From: Bradyrhizobium sp. C9
GTDB lineage: Bacteria; Pseudomonadota; Alphaproteobacteria; Rhizobiales; Xanthobacteraceae
Direction: 5' to 3'
NCBI RefSeq assembly: GCF_002532045.1
Contig: NZ_NWTG01000020.1
Location: 1-64,000 of the forward strand
DNA: 64,000 bases
In this document: one piece after another, positions 45,752 through 54,897 of the stretch
How the letters are laid out: each line of letters opens with the position of its first letter
How positions within the stretch are numbered: position 1 is the stretch's first letter
Notes under the pieces: model-generated
Databases searched by the model: none
What the model was told of the DNA's origin: nothing
What the model saw: the letters and a program-made list of their open reading frames with translations, nothing else
Program-made: the position numbers and the translations under genes

Positions 45752-46699
45752 GTGCCCCTGGCCCTGCCAACCCTTGTCCCGCCAACTCTTGGCTACGATC
45801 TCACACTCCTGAAGACCGCTCCGCAACGTGGCACCGACCGCGATCATGGCTGGTGCTACGGCCTGCCACCGGGCATTCGCGCCGAGCAATGGCCGCTCAG
45901 TCCCCATGACGGCTTTCCGATGCAGCACTGCTTCACGCTGCGCGTCCCGACGCAGTACCGCGCCAAGGGTGACGCCTATGTCGCGCTCGCCATGTTCGCC
46001 GATCAGCAATATGACGAACCCGACGAGATCGACGCGGTCGCGCAATATCTCGCGGCAGAGACCATCGCGCGTCCATCCGATCCCAATCTGCTCCCCTACT
46101 TCGCCTATCGAAAGAACCGTCATCCGATGGAGTTTCGGATGAAGGACATCATCGACCACAATTTTGCGGCGATCTGGCTCACCGAGATCGAGTTCGCAGG
46201 GCCGTTCTGCCGGCCGCCGGAGCTTGTCGGCAATCCGTTGCTGGAAAACAATCCGCCTCCGCGCTGGCTCGTGAAGGGCGCGGCGCGCACCGCGTTCGAC
46301 GTCAATGTCGGCCGCTCCCGGCGCATCGACGAGCTGGAGAAGACATACTGGTACCGCCTGTTCGGCGGCATCCCTGAGACCGGGCACCACGCCTACGGCA
46401 TCGCCCTTGCGCCGCGCGACGACGATCCCAATGTCGGCAAGCCGCCGCGCGATCATCTGCTGCACAAGGGCGAGCTCGGCGACTACATCGCGCCTTACGA
46501 CGAGCAAGGCAGAGCACGCGGTCTCGAGCGGTTGCACGGCCGCAACCATCTCGGCGGCACGATGTTTCCGAACCAGTGGACGCCGAAATACAGCGCGACC
46601 TATCTCGAGATCGAGGAACATTTCGGTGGTTTCAATTTCGGCGGCGGCAACGGCCAGCTCGATCTTGCGAGTATGGAGTTCGACTGGGCCTGCGGTTGA
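45752..46699 (+). CDS. Hypothetical cytoplasmic protein
   Basis: About 315 residues, family not recognised, no signal peptide or membrane helix. It is rich in charged and aromatic residues; segments WLTEIEFAGPFCRPPELVGNP, HHAYGIALAPRDDD and HGRNHLGGTMFPNQW are distinctive. The start is uncertain: the frame is open from a TTG at 45683, which is inside the terminator, so I favour GTG at 45752 with GGAAG upstream. It stands alone between dsbA-like and DUF1236 genes. Confidence 0.7.
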   Translation: MPLALPTLVPPTLGYDLTLLKTAPQRGTDRDHGWCYGLPPGIRAEQWPLSPHDGFPMQHCFTLRVPTQYRAKGDAYVALAMFADQQYDEPDEIDAVAQYLAAETIARPSDPNLLPYFAYRKNRHPMEFRMKDIIDHNFAAIWLTEIEFAGPFCRPPELVGNPLLENNPPPRWLVKGAARTAFDVNVGRSRRIDELEKTYWYRLFGGIPETGHHAYGIALAPRDDDPNVGKPPRDHLLHKGELGDYIAPYDEQGRARGLERLHGRNHLGGTMFPNQWTPKYSATYLEIEEHFGGFNFGGGNGQLDLASMEFDWACG

Positions 46700-46761
46700 A
46701 GCGCGAATTGTTCATCGCGCATTCACACAGGAAACAAACCGCGGGGAACCGCAAATCAACA

Positions 46762-46786
46762 GGAACATCGCACATCCTCTCCCGTT
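46762..46786 (+). promoter_or_regulatory. EcfG-type (general stress response) promoter
   Basis: GGAAC (46762-46766) and CGTT (46783-46786) are separated by exactly 16 bp, matching the consensus of promoters read by the alphaproteobacterial general stress sigma factor EcfG. It lies 36 bp before the hydrophilin ATG. Confidence 0.7.
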
Positions 46787-46821
46787 GTCGGCGCGGGCAA
46801 TGCTGAAGAACGAGGAGGAAT

Positions 46822-47670
46822 ATGATGTCTAAACGCTTTCTTATTTCGGTCGCTGCGGCGGCGCTGATCGCCGGTACCGGTTTCGCGAATGCACAGAGCG
46901 CCGGCGGCGCCAACAAGGAGACCGGGGCCGGTGGTGGCGCGACCGTGCAGCACAGTGCGCCATCCGGTGGCGCATCGTCGGGCACCATGCAGCGCGATAC
47001 GGGCGGCATGAAGGGTTCGGAGCACTCCACGACCGGCGAGTCGTCTTCAGGGATGAAGAGTGACCCGTCGGGCATGAAGGGGGCCGAGTCCGAAAAGTCC
47101 GGCGCCGCCACCAAGGGCGCGCAGGAGAACACGCAGAAGTCGAAGGGCATGAGCTCGGAGAACGATGCGACCAAGGGCTCCAAGGACAGCTCGAAGGACA
47201 TGAAGGCCGAAGGCCGCGACAAGAGCGGCAACATGAAGGCCGAGGAGCACGACAAGAGCGGCAAGATGAACAACGCCGCCGAGAGCCGTGACAAGAGCGG
47301 CGCCACCACCAACCAGAACGCTCAGACCAAGAGCCCGACCGACACCAACCGCGCCCAGAGCAACGACACCAGCCGCAGCCAGACGACCACCGGCAACGCG
47401 GCGACGTCGGCCACCGCGGCGCCGCCGGCCGAGAAGCGCACCCAGATCTCGACCGCGATCAAGTCGGAGCACGTCACTGAAGTCACCAACGTTAACTTCA
47501 ACGTGTCGGTCGGCACCCGCGTCCCGGCAGACGTGCATTTCTACCCGGTGCCGGAACGCGTCGTGACGATCTATCCGCAGTGGCGCGGCTACGAGTTCAT
47601 CCTGGTCCACGGCCGCTACATCATCGTGCAGCCGGAGACCCACGAGATCGTCTACATCATCGAGGGCTGA
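46822..47670 (+). CDS. DUF1236 exported protein with hydrophilin-like region
   Basis: 282 residues. Signal peptide (FLISVAAAALIAGTGFANAQ), then residues about 25-205 are hydrophilic low complexity rich in Gly, Ser, Lys, Asp and Met, with repeats such as DKSGNMKAEEHDKSGKM, like LEA/hydrophilin stress proteins. The C-terminal ~80 residues (VPADVHFYPVPERVVTIYPQ) are a DUF1236 domain. GAGGAGGAAT gives a very strong ribosome site; two ATGs in tandem (46822, 46825). The upstream stress promoter supports a role in desiccation or osmotic stress. Confidence 0.88.
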   Translation: MMSKRFLISVAAAALIAGTGFANAQSAGGANKETGAGGGATVQHSAPSGGASSGTMQRDTGGMKGSEHSTTGESSSGMKSDPSGMKGAESEKSGAATKGAQENTQKSKGMSSENDATKGSKDSSKDMKAEGRDKSGNMKAEEHDKSGKMNNAAESRDKSGATTNQNAQTKSPTDTNRAQSNDTSRSQTTTGNAATSATAAPPAEKRTQISTAIKSEHVTEVTNVNFNVSVGTRVPADVHFYPVPERVVTIYPQWRGYEFILVHGRYIIVQPETHEIVYIIEG

Positions 47671-47986
47671 CCTCGGCCTCGGCGCGAGCGGTGCCATGAC
47701 GGGCCCTCGCCTCGATCTCAACCCCGCCCCCTCAGGGGCGGGGTTTTTGCATGCGGCCGCAGAGCGCAGGCGCCGGTGGATGGCTGGCGGGAGCGCAGCC
47801 GACAGGCTGCCCACCTCCGGGTTTGGTTAATCAGCGATTTCCGCAGGTTATGGCAGCTATCTAACAGGGTGGAGGAAGCTGTTGAAGACGTTCCGATTTC
47901 ACCTAAAGACTTCCCCTGCGGCCGGTTGTTACCTATAACCCGGCCCACTTTCCCCTCCGCCGGAACCTTTGGCAGGAATCTCTGGA
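47671..47986 (+). other. Intergenic region between DUF1236 and aroQ genes
   Basis: Holds the terminator at 47720-47748 and then about 240 bp of aroQ leader. I see no gene. No promoter is certain. Confidence 0.4.
47720..47748 (+). terminator. Strong Rho-independent terminator after DUF1236 gene
   Basis: CCCCGCCCC (47722-47730) and GGGGCGGGG (47735-47743) form a 9-bp stem with loop CTCA, followed by TTTTT. Confidence 0.92.
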
Positions 47987-48460
47987 ATGGCTGCTGCCGC
48001 AACGATCTATGTGCTGAACGGCCCGAACCTCAACTTGTTGGGGACGCGCGAGCCGGAGACCTACGGCCATGCCACCCTCGCCGACGTCGAGAAGCTGTGC
48101 GCGGACACCGCGCGCCAGTTCGGCTTGACCGCCGACTGTCGGCAGTCCAACCGCGAGGGCGAACTGATCGACTTCATCCATGAGGCCCACGGCAAGAAGG
48201 CGGTCGGCATCATCATCAACGCCGGCGGCTACTCTCATACCTCGATCGCGCTGCATGACGCGCTGGTTGCGGTCAAGATCCCGGCTGTCGAGGTCCATGT
48301 CAGCAACATCCACGCCCGCGAGAGCTTCCGGGACCATTCGTTCACTGCTAAAGCCGCCTTCGCGTCACTCTGCGGCTTCGGCATCGACGGCTACCGGCTT
48401 GCGATCATCGGCCTCGCCACCAGGATCGGTGCGAAGACCGATGCCAAGCCAAAGACTTAA
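47987..48460 (+). CDS. aroQ: Type II 3-dehydroquinate dehydratase
   Basis: 157 residues, the usual length; dodecameric enzyme converting 3-dehydroquinate to 3-dehydroshikimate in the shikimate pathway. Motifs: GPNLNLLGTREPE (active-site lid), INAGGYSHTSIAL and EVHVSNIHARE, holding the Asn, His and Arg ligands. The start ATG has AGGA upstream and gives the family N-terminus. Heads the aroQ-accB-accC unit, common in alphaproteobacteria. Confidence 0.96.
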   Translation: MAAAATIYVLNGPNLNLLGTREPETYGHATLADVEKLCADTARQFGLTADCRQSNREGELIDFIHEAHGKKAVGIIINAGGYSHTSIALHDALVAVKIPAVEVHVSNIHARESFRDHSFTAKAAFASLCGFGIDGYRLAIIGLATRIGAKTDAKPKT

Positions 48461-48512
48461 TCGTCAATCCTGACGTTCCCCGTCACCAGACAGAGATTTC
48501 GGATCAAACAAC

Positions 48513-49022
48513 ATGGCGCGCCAGCCAGACGACAAATCAGCCGCAAAGTCCAAGAACGACTCCAAGAACGACGCCCGGAGCGACGACAGCGTCCTCATCC
48601 GCGAGCTCGCGCTGCTGCTTGCTGAGACCAACCTCACCGAGATCGAGATCGAACGCGCCGGCCTGCGCGTCCGGGTCGCACGCAACATCAGCATCGCCGC
48701 ATCCGTTCCGTCAGCCGCGCATGCGGTTGCCGCGCCGGTGGCAGTGCCGGCTGTCGCGGTTGCGGCCGCCACCGATATGGCAAAGCACCCGGGTGTCGTG
48801 CCCTCGCCGATGGTCGGCACCGCCTATTGGGCTCCGGAACCCGGCGCCAAGCCGTTCATTGAAGTCGGCACCAAGGTCACGGCAGGCCAGACGCTTCTGA
48901 TCATCGAGGCGATGAAGACGATGAACCAGATCCCGTCGCCGCGCGCGGGCACCGTGACGCAGATCCTCGTCGAAGACGGCCAGCCGGTCGAATTCGGCGA
49001 GCCGCTCGTCATCATTGAATAG
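48513..49022 (+). CDS. accB: Biotin carboxyl carrier protein of acetyl-CoA carboxylase
   Basis: 169 residues. N-terminal helix and linker rich in Ala, Val and Pro (70-85), and a C-terminal biotinyl domain with the biotinylation lysine at about 135 in EAMKTMNQIP (the usual AMKM here AMKT, common in alphaproteobacteria). Carries CO2 from AccC to the AccAD carboxyltransferase for malonyl-CoA. Starts 52 bp after aroQ. Confidence 0.96.
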   Translation: MARQPDDKSAAKSKNDSKNDARSDDSVLIRELALLLAETNLTEIEIERAGLRVRVARNISIAASVPSAAHAVAAPVAVPAVAVAAATDMAKHPGVVPSPMVGTAYWAPEPGAKPFIEVGTKVTAGQTLLIIEAMKTMNQIPSPRAGTVTQILVEDGQPVEFGEPLVIIE

Positions 49023-49046
49023 CTTCCGTCAACGTCAGGCGCTGCG

Positions 49047-50405
49047 ATGTTCGACAAGATCCTCATAGCCAATCGCGGCGAGATCGCGCTTCGCGTGCTC
49101 CGGGCCTGCAAGGAGCTCGGCATCTCAACCGTCGCGGTGCATTCCACCGCCGACGCTGACGCCATGCATGTACGGCTCGCCGACGAGAGCGTCTGCATCG
49201 GCCCGCCGCCGTCGAAGGATTCCTACCTCAACATCCCGGCCCTGCTGGCCGCCTGCGAGATCACCGGCGCCGACGCCGTGCATCCCGGCTACGGCTTCCT
49301 GTCCGAGAATGCGCGCTTCGCCGAGATCCTCGCCGATCACAATCTGGGCTTCATCGGACCGAAGGCCGAGCACATCCGCCTGATGGGCGACAAGATCGAG
49401 GCCAAGAAGACTGCCAAGCGCCTCGGCATTCCCGTGGTGCCCGGCTCGGACGGCGCAGTGACGGCGGACGACGACGCCATGGCGATCGCCAAGGAGATCG
49501 GCTTCCCGGTGCTGGTGAAGGCGGCGGCCGGTGGCGGCGGCCGCGGCATGAAGGTCGCCCACACCGAGGCGGACCTTGCGCTGGCGCTCACGACCGCGGC
49601 CAACGAGGCCAAGTCGGCATTCGGCGACGCCTCGGTCTATCTGGAGAAATACCTGCAGAAGCCGCGCCACATCGAGATCCAGATTCTCGGAGACGGCCGC
49701 GGCGGCGCCATCCATCTCGGCGAGCGCGACTGCTCGCTACAGCGCCGTCACCAGAAGGTCTGGGAGGAAGGCCCCTCGCCCGTGCTTGCGGCAGCGGCAC
49801 GCGCCAGGATCGGCGAGACCTGCGCCAAGGCGATGCGGGACATGAAGTATCTCGGCGTCGGCACCATCGAATTCCTCTACGAGGACGGCGAGTTCTATTT
49901 CATCGAAATGAACACGCGCATCCAGGTCGAGCATCCCGTCACCGAAAGCATCACCGACATCGATCTGGTGCTGGAGCAGATCCGGATCGCCGCCGGCGGC
50001 GAGCTTCCGGCCAAGCAGAGCGACATCGCGATCATCGGCCACGCCATCGAGTGCCGCATCAATGCGGAGAACCCGCAGACCTTCCGCCCCTCGCCCGGAC
50101 GGATCACGCAATTCCATGCGCCGGGCGGCCTGGGCGTGCGGATCGATTCCGCCGTCTATCAGGGCTACGTGATTCCGCCCTATTACGACTCGCTGGTCGG
50201 CAAGTTGATCGTACACGGCAAGACCCGCAGCGAATGCCTGATGCGGCTGCGCCGGGCGCTGGACGAGATGGTGGTCGACGGCATCGAGACGACGCTGCCG
50301 CTGTTCCGCGCGCTGGTGCGCGAGCCCGACATCATCGAGGGCGACTATCACATCCACTGGCTGGAGCAGTATCTTGCCGGCCAGCCATCCGACGCCCCGA
50401 AATAG
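49047..50405 (+). CDS. accC: Biotin carboxylase subunit of acetyl-CoA carboxylase
   Basis: 452 residues, ATP-grasp enzyme carboxylating the biotin of AccB. N-terminal domain from KILIANRGEIALRVLRA, glycine-rich ATP loop AAAGGGGRGMK, and catalytic/Mg ligands in FIEMNTRIQVEHPVTE. Typical length. Starts 24 bp after accB. Confidence 0.97.
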   Translation: MFDKILIANRGEIALRVLRACKELGISTVAVHSTADADAMHVRLADESVCIGPPPSKDSYLNIPALLAACEITGADAVHPGYGFLSENARFAEILADHNLGFIGPKAEHIRLMGDKIEAKKTAKRLGIPVVPGSDGAVTADDDAMAIAKEIGFPVLVKAAAGGGGRGMKVAHTEADLALALTTAANEAKSAFGDASVYLEKYLQKPRHIEIQILGDGRGGAIHLGERDCSLQRRHQKVWEEGPSPVLAAAARARIGETCAKAMRDMKYLGVGTIEFLYEDGEFYFIEMNTRIQVEHPVTESITDIDLVLEQIRIAAGGELPAKQSDIAIIGHAIECRINAENPQTFRPSPGRITQFHAPGGLGVRIDSAVYQGYVIPPYYDSLVGKLIVHGKTRSECLMRLRRALDEMVVDGIETTLPLFRALVREPDIIEGDYHIHWLEQYLAGQPSDAPK

Positions 50406-50513
50406 TTTGGAACTTTGTGGAACCCAGCGCCCTGCTCAAACGTACTAACGTATTGAAGGGTTATTGGCTTTCCACGGGGACGCATTGAATCCCACTCCCG
50501 CGAAGAGATCGTC

Positions 50514-52052
50514 GTGACACAAGTTTCACGACGCCGGTCCACGTTGCAGACCCTGCTGCTTTCGGCGGGATTTTTCGTGCTGGTCGCGGTCAGCGTGGCG
50601 TCTGTCCTGCTGGTCAACAAGGCGCGTGAAGACAACGCCCTGGTGGTCCATACGGTCGAGGTCGAGAGCCAGGTTGCCAGCCTGCTGGTCGACATCAGGC
50701 GCGCCGAAAGCGCGACCAGGGCCTATCTGCTGACGTCAGCACCACAATACCTGTCCGAGTACCGATCGGCCGCGGCAGCGCTCCCAGCCGCGCTCGGCCA
50801 TCTCCAGATGATGACCGTCGACAATCCGGCGCAGGTCGCCAACGCCGCGAAGCTGAGAGCCGCCGTCGAGCAGCGGCTGGCCGAGTTCGCCCTCAGCATC
50901 GAACGCGTCAACAACAACGACACCGCGACCAGCGTCGACGTCCTGCGCAAGAGCACATCGACCGACGCGCTGGAAGCGATCGCCCGGATCGGCCGCGACA
51001 TGCGCACCGAGGAGGACCGCCTGCTGGCGGCGCGCACCGCAACCGCGGACAGGACCCAGGTGCTCGCCTCCTCCGTCACCATCGCCGGCTCCTGCATGGT
51101 CCTGGCGCTCGCCGCCATCTCGCTCGTGCTGCTGCGGCAATCGTCGCGGGCGCGCGACGACGCCGAGGCCAAGCTGCGCGACAGCAACGTCAATCTCGAG
51201 ACCATCGTCGACGAACGAACCGCCGACCTGCGCGAGGCCAACGAGGAAATCCAGCGCTTCGCCTACATTGTCAGCCACGACCTGCGCTCGCCGCTGGTCA
51301 ACATCATGGGCTTCACCAGCGAGCTGGAGGAGTTGCGTGGCGACATCTTCAGACGCATCGCCACGCTCAATCGCACCGCATCGCTGGCCCCGGCGATGGA
51401 AGACGCGACCGATGCGGCCGAGCCCGAGCTCGAAGGCTCCGACAAGCAGCTATCCGACGAATTCAACGAATCGCTCGGCTTCATCAAATCGTCGATCGCC
51501 AAGATGGACCGCCTGATCAGCGCCATCCTCAATCTCACCCGTGAGGGCCGCCGCGAGTTCAAGCCGGAGCGGATCGATCTGCGCGAGCTGATCGACGGCA
51601 TCGTCAAGACGGTCGCGCATCAGGCGGCCGAGGCCAATGCGACCGTCGAGATCGGCGCTTTGCCTGATATCGTCAGCGACCGCCTCGCGCTGGAGCAGAT
51701 CTTCTCCAACCTGATCGACAATGCGCTCAAATACCTCAAGAGCGGCGTCCCCGGCGCGATCGCGATCGAGGGCCGCACCAAGCTGGGCTTTGCGATCTTC
51801 GAGGTCACGGACAATGGCCGCGGCATCGATCCGAAGGACCACCAGCGCATCTTCGATCTGTTCCGCCGTGCCGGAACCCAGGACAAGCCCGGTCAGGGCA
51901 TCGGGCTTGCCCATGTCCGCGCACTTGTGCGCAGACTAGGCGGCACCATGTCGGTAGCATCGGAACTTCACAACGGCAGCACATTCACGATCACGCTGCC
52001 CATCAAATGGTCAGGCAAGAACGCAGGCAGGAACCGGGATAAGGAATCATGA
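50514..52052 (+). CDS. CHASE3-containing sensor histidine kinase
   Basis: Membrane sensor of 512 residues: helix at about 14-36, an extracytoplasmic CHASE3 domain (about 40-180), second helix near 185-205, a coiled coil, HisKA with the phospho-acceptor H255 in SHDLRSPL, and HATPase with NALKYL, DNGRGID and GQGIGL. Start is GTG 50514 with GAAGAG upstream. A weak GGAAC-N17-CGTA lies at 50419-50444, one mismatch from an EcfG promoter. Its stop overlaps the next gene by 4 bp. Signal unknown. Confidence 0.9.
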   Translation: MTQVSRRRSTLQTLLLSAGFFVLVAVSVASVLLVNKAREDNALVVHTVEVESQVASLLVDIRRAESATRAYLLTSAPQYLSEYRSAAAALPAALGHLQMMTVDNPAQVANAAKLRAAVEQRLAEFALSIERVNNNDTATSVDVLRKSTSTDALEAIARIGRDMRTEEDRLLAARTATADRTQVLASSVTIAGSCMVLALAAISLVLLRQSSRARDDAEAKLRDSNVNLETIVDERTADLREANEEIQRFAYIVSHDLRSPLVNIMGFTSELEELRGDIFRRIATLNRTASLAPAMEDATDAAEPELEGSDKQLSDEFNESLGFIKSSIAKMDRLISAILNLTREGRREFKPERIDLRELIDGIVKTVAHQAAEANATVEIGALPDIVSDRLALEQIFSNLIDNALKYLKSGVPGAIAIEGRTKLGFAIFEVTDNGRGIDPKDHQRIFDLFRRAGTQDKPGQGIGLAHVRALVRRLGGTMSVASELHNGSTFTITLPIKWSGKNAGRNRDKES

Positions 52053-52489
52053 GCGATCCAGTCACCATCATCATGATCGAGGACGACGAGGGCCATGCCC
52101 GCCTGATTGAGCGGAATATCCGGCGCTCAGGTGTCAACAATGAGATCATCCCGTTCACCAACGGTACAGAGGCCGTGACCTACCTGTTCGGCAAGGATGG
52201 CAGCGCGGTCGAGCGCAAGGGCCAGGCCCTGCTCATCCTGCTTGATCTCAATCTGCCTGACATGACCGGCATCGATATTCTGAAGCGGGTCAAGGAGAAC
52301 AAGCATCTCAAGGCGACGCCGGTGGTCGTGCTGACCACGACCGACGACTCCCAGGAGATCAAGCGTTGCTACGAACTCGGCTGCAACGTCTACATCACCA
52401 AGCCGGTGAACTACGAAAGCTTTGCCAACGCCATTCGCCAGCTTGGCCTGTTCTTTTCCGTGATCCAGGTGCCGCCAGCTTCCCTATGA
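52049..52489 (+). CDS. Single-domain response regulator (Rcp1-like)
   Basis: 146 residues, one receiver domain without an output domain. Acidic pocket IEDDE near residue 10, phospho-acceptor D66 in LLDLNLPD, and K in YITKPV near 115. Members of this subgroup usually serve as phosphate carriers next to light or stress kinases. It overlaps both flanking genes by ATGA, so the three are a coupled unit. Confidence 0.92.
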   Translation: MSDPVTIIMIEDDEGHARLIERNIRRSGVNNEIIPFTNGTEAVTYLFGKDGSAVERKGQALLILLDLNLPDMTGIDILKRVKENKHLKATPVVVLTTTDDSQEIKRCYELGCNVYITKPVNYESFANAIRQLGLFFSVIQVPPASL

Positions 52490-53577
52490 CCAGCGCAACA
52501 CCGACACTGCTCTATATCGACGACGACCCGGCGCTGGCGCGCCTGGTCGAACGCGGGCTGACGCGCGCGGGCTACAAGGTCGTGCACGCCGCAAGCGGCC
52601 AGGACGGCCTCGACCGGCTCGCCCAGGGCGGCATCGACGTCGTCGCGCTCGACCAGTACATGCCCGGCCTCGACGGGCTGGAGACCCTGGAGCAGATCCT
52701 CAAGATTGCGGACGCACCGCCGGTGGTGTTCGTGACCGCCTCGCAGGATTCGGCGATCGCGGTCACCGCGCTGAAGGCCGGCGCGGCGGACTATCTGGTC
52801 AAGGACGTCAGGGGCGAATTCATCCCCCTGCTCCAGGTCGCGGTGAACGGCGCGATCCGGCGCGCCGCGATCCAGAAGGCGCGCGACGAGGCCGAGGCCG
52901 AGGTGCACGCCTCGCGCGACCGCTACGCCGCGCTCGCCGCCGAGCGCGAGGTTCTGCTGCGCGAGGTCAACCATCGCGTCGGCAATTCGTTGCAGATCAT
53001 TGCCTCGCTGCTGCATCTGCAAGCCAATTCCGCCAGCGAGCAGGACGTCAAGGCGGCGCTCACCAATGCGATGGGCCGTGTCGCCGCCGTCGCGCAGGTG
53101 CATCGCCGCCTCTACACCTCGCACGACTTCAAGACCGTGATGCTCAACCAGTATCTCGAGGCGCTGCTCGAAGATCTCAGGCGATCGGCCGAAGGCAACA
53201 AGATGTCGCGGCTGACGCTGAAGGCCGACCCGGTCGAGATCGATCCGGACCGTGCGGTCGCGATCGGGATCATCGTCAACGAACTGGTGATGAACGCCGT
53301 GAAATACGCCTATCCCGACGGCGCCGGCCCGATCCATGTCGAGCTGAAGCCGAACGCGGACGAATTGCAGCTTGCGATCAGCGATGAAGGCGTCGGCTTC
53401 GCCGACAAGGCCGATCCACGCGGCACCGGCATGGGCCAGCGCATCGTCGCGGCGATGGCCGTCAAGCTCGACGCCAGCGTCGAGCGCGACCCCAGCCAGA
53501 AGGGCACCCGCTTCGTGGTGCGGTTCGCCCGCGTCACCCCCGCGCCGGCGAAATCGACAAGCATCGCCGCCAGTTAG
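52486..53577 (+). CDS. Receiver domain-HisKA_2 histidine kinase
   Basis: 363 residues. Receiver domain (about 5-120) with phospho-acceptor D56 in ALDQYMPG, a helical linker, then a HisKA_2-type kinase domain with H163 in EVNHRVGNSLQII and an ATPase domain (NELVMNAVKYAY; DEGVGF). Soluble; receives phosphate and presumably passes it on. HisKA_2/HWE kinases in alphaproteobacteria often feed the PhyR/EcfG general stress response, so this cluster could too, but no PhyR is here. Confidence 0.88.
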   Translation: MTSATPTLLYIDDDPALARLVERGLTRAGYKVVHAASGQDGLDRLAQGGIDVVALDQYMPGLDGLETLEQILKIADAPPVVFVTASQDSAIAVTALKAGAADYLVKDVRGEFIPLLQVAVNGAIRRAAIQKARDEAEAEVHASRDRYAALAAEREVLLREVNHRVGNSLQIIASLLHLQANSASEQDVKAALTNAMGRVAAVAQVHRRLYTSHDFKTVMLNQYLEALLEDLRRSAEGNKMSRLTLKADPVEIDPDRAVAIGIIVNELVMNAVKYAYPDGAGPIHVELKPNADELQLAISDEGVGFADKADPRGTGMGQRIVAAMAVKLDASVERDPSQKGTRFVVRFARVTPAPAKSTSIAAS

Positions 53578-53730
53578 GCCGCTGATGGTGGCGGATTGAT
53601 CGAATTTTCGTGTCGGCGTTAACGGTCGCGTCACCGCGTTGTTCGATCGCAGCCGCCTGCCCTGACCGGGTTAAGACAAATCTGGGCATTGCTTGCCATG
53701 CTTTTCCCCCAGCTTGGCAGGAACGGCACG

Positions 53731-54408
53731 ATGTTCGAGCGCAGGGTGGTTTTTGGAAAGAAGCAGGCGACCGCGGGCGACCCTGGGGAGCCCTTGCGTC
53801 CGGCACCGGGTGCCGACAGCGCGGCACCCGCCTTTCACAAGAGGCAGTGGGAAGATCCGCGGATCGGGCCGATGCTGCGCGATGCGGGGTTCGTGCCCGA
53901 CGACGCAGCCAGCGTCGTGCCTGCGGCGGACAATCGCCTCGCCGTGTTCGCTGCGGCCAACCAACGTCTGCAGGAGCGCACCGAGAGTTTCAACCGTGAC
54001 ATGACGGCGCGCCACGGCTACTGCCGTGCGTTGCCGTTCCTGGTCATCGACCACAAGATCTGGGACGGGCCGCACGGCGCGTTTCTCTACGCGCAGCTGG
54101 ATCTGATCGGCTACGACGAGTGGAACGTGATCATGCTGGCGGAGGATCCGCAGACCACGGAGACATGCGGCCTGGCTGGCCATCCCGGCTTCCTTCCGGC
54201 GGTGACGCAGCTCATGACCGAGCATGTGATCGCGTGGGAGGCGCGGCACAACGCCCTGCTCCAGGAATTCGGAATGACCGCGAGCGGCGGCCACCGCGTC
54301 CCGCACGAGCAATATGAAATGGAAAAGGACGCGCTGCGCCGGGAGATCATCGACAAGGCCGGCCGGATGAAGCTGCGCATCATCGACGACCTTCTGAGCA
54401 AGGGCTAG
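53731..54408 (+). CDS. Hypothetical protein
   Basis: 225 residues, soluble, family not recognised. Distinctive segments are RAGF-like MLRDAGFVPDD, ARHGYCRALPFLVIDHKIWDG and MLAEDPQTTETCGLAGHPGF; the last ~60 residues are helical and charged. The start at 53731 follows AGGAA; ATG 53689 is an alternative. It is a single gene before a repeat element. Confidence 0.7.
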   Translation: MFERRVVFGKKQATAGDPGEPLRPAPGADSAAPAFHKRQWEDPRIGPMLRDAGFVPDDAASVVPAADNRLAVFAAANQRLQERTESFNRDMTARHGYCRALPFLVIDHKIWDGPHGAFLYAQLDLIGYDEWNVIMLAEDPQTTETCGLAGHPGFLPAVTQLMTEHVIAWEARHNALLQEFGMTASGGHRVPHEQYEMEKDALRREIIDKAGRMKLRIIDDLLSKG

Positions 54409-54507
54409 AGCGTTTTCGAGCGAAGTGGACACCGGTTCGCGTGAAGAAAACGCATCAAAGCAGAATCTAGAGCTTCGGTTCTGATTCAATCAGAACAGAA
54501 GCTCTAG
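54409..54507. repeat. Dispersed repeat with a 19-bp hairpin
   Basis: The first half has the ACCGGTTCGCGTGAAGAAAA core, also seen in degenerate form at 43203-43260. The second half is an inverted repeat: arms 54467-54485 and 54489-54507, 19 bp with one mismatch and a 3-nt loop. It can act as a terminator between two convergent genes. Confidence 0.75.
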
Positions 54508-54531
54508 AAGCGCCTTCTGCTCCCGAGCACC

Positions 54532-54897
54532 TCAATCGTGCGCGTCGCGGTGCCGCCGCGTGCGATGCGGACGGCAATCCTGGCATGGCGCGCCGAAGAT
54601 CACCTGCGACGGATAGGGCCGCGCGGAGTGATACGGCGTCGAGCCGAACAGGCCCGCCGCGCCGAAGCCCGCGCTGAAGGGATCGGCGGCGAAGCTGCCC
54701 GGAAACGAGCCGTTGCTGCGGAAGTCGCGATCGTCGTTCCTGCCGTCGAAATACGCACCGCCGGTGCTGCCGTAACGCAGCGGCCGTTGCGGTGCCAAGT
54801 CATGAGACAGGTTCTGGGCCGAGGCAGCGGCCGTGCCGAGCGCGATGGCAGCGCAGGCGATCAGTGCTCTGATGGCGGTCATGGCCAGGGCCCTCAT
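54532..54897 (-). CDS. Small exported protein, last gene of the RND operon
   Basis: 121 residues, family not recognised. N-terminal signal peptide (MTAIRALIACAAIALGTAAASAQ), then a Gly/Phe/Ser-rich region (FRSNGSFPGSFAADPFSAGFGAAGLFG) and a tail with two Cys (CQDC) and several His/Arg. The start is taken as the ATG overlapping the upstream stop (54894-54897). Function unknown; coupling suggests a role with the efflux pump. Confidence 0.7.
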   Translation of the reverse strand: MRALAMTAIRALIACAAIALGTAAASAQNLSHDLAPQRPLRYGSTGGAYFDGRNDDRDFRSNGSFPGSFAADPFSAGFGAAGLFGSTPYHSARPYPSQVIFGAPCQDCRPHRTRRHRDAHD

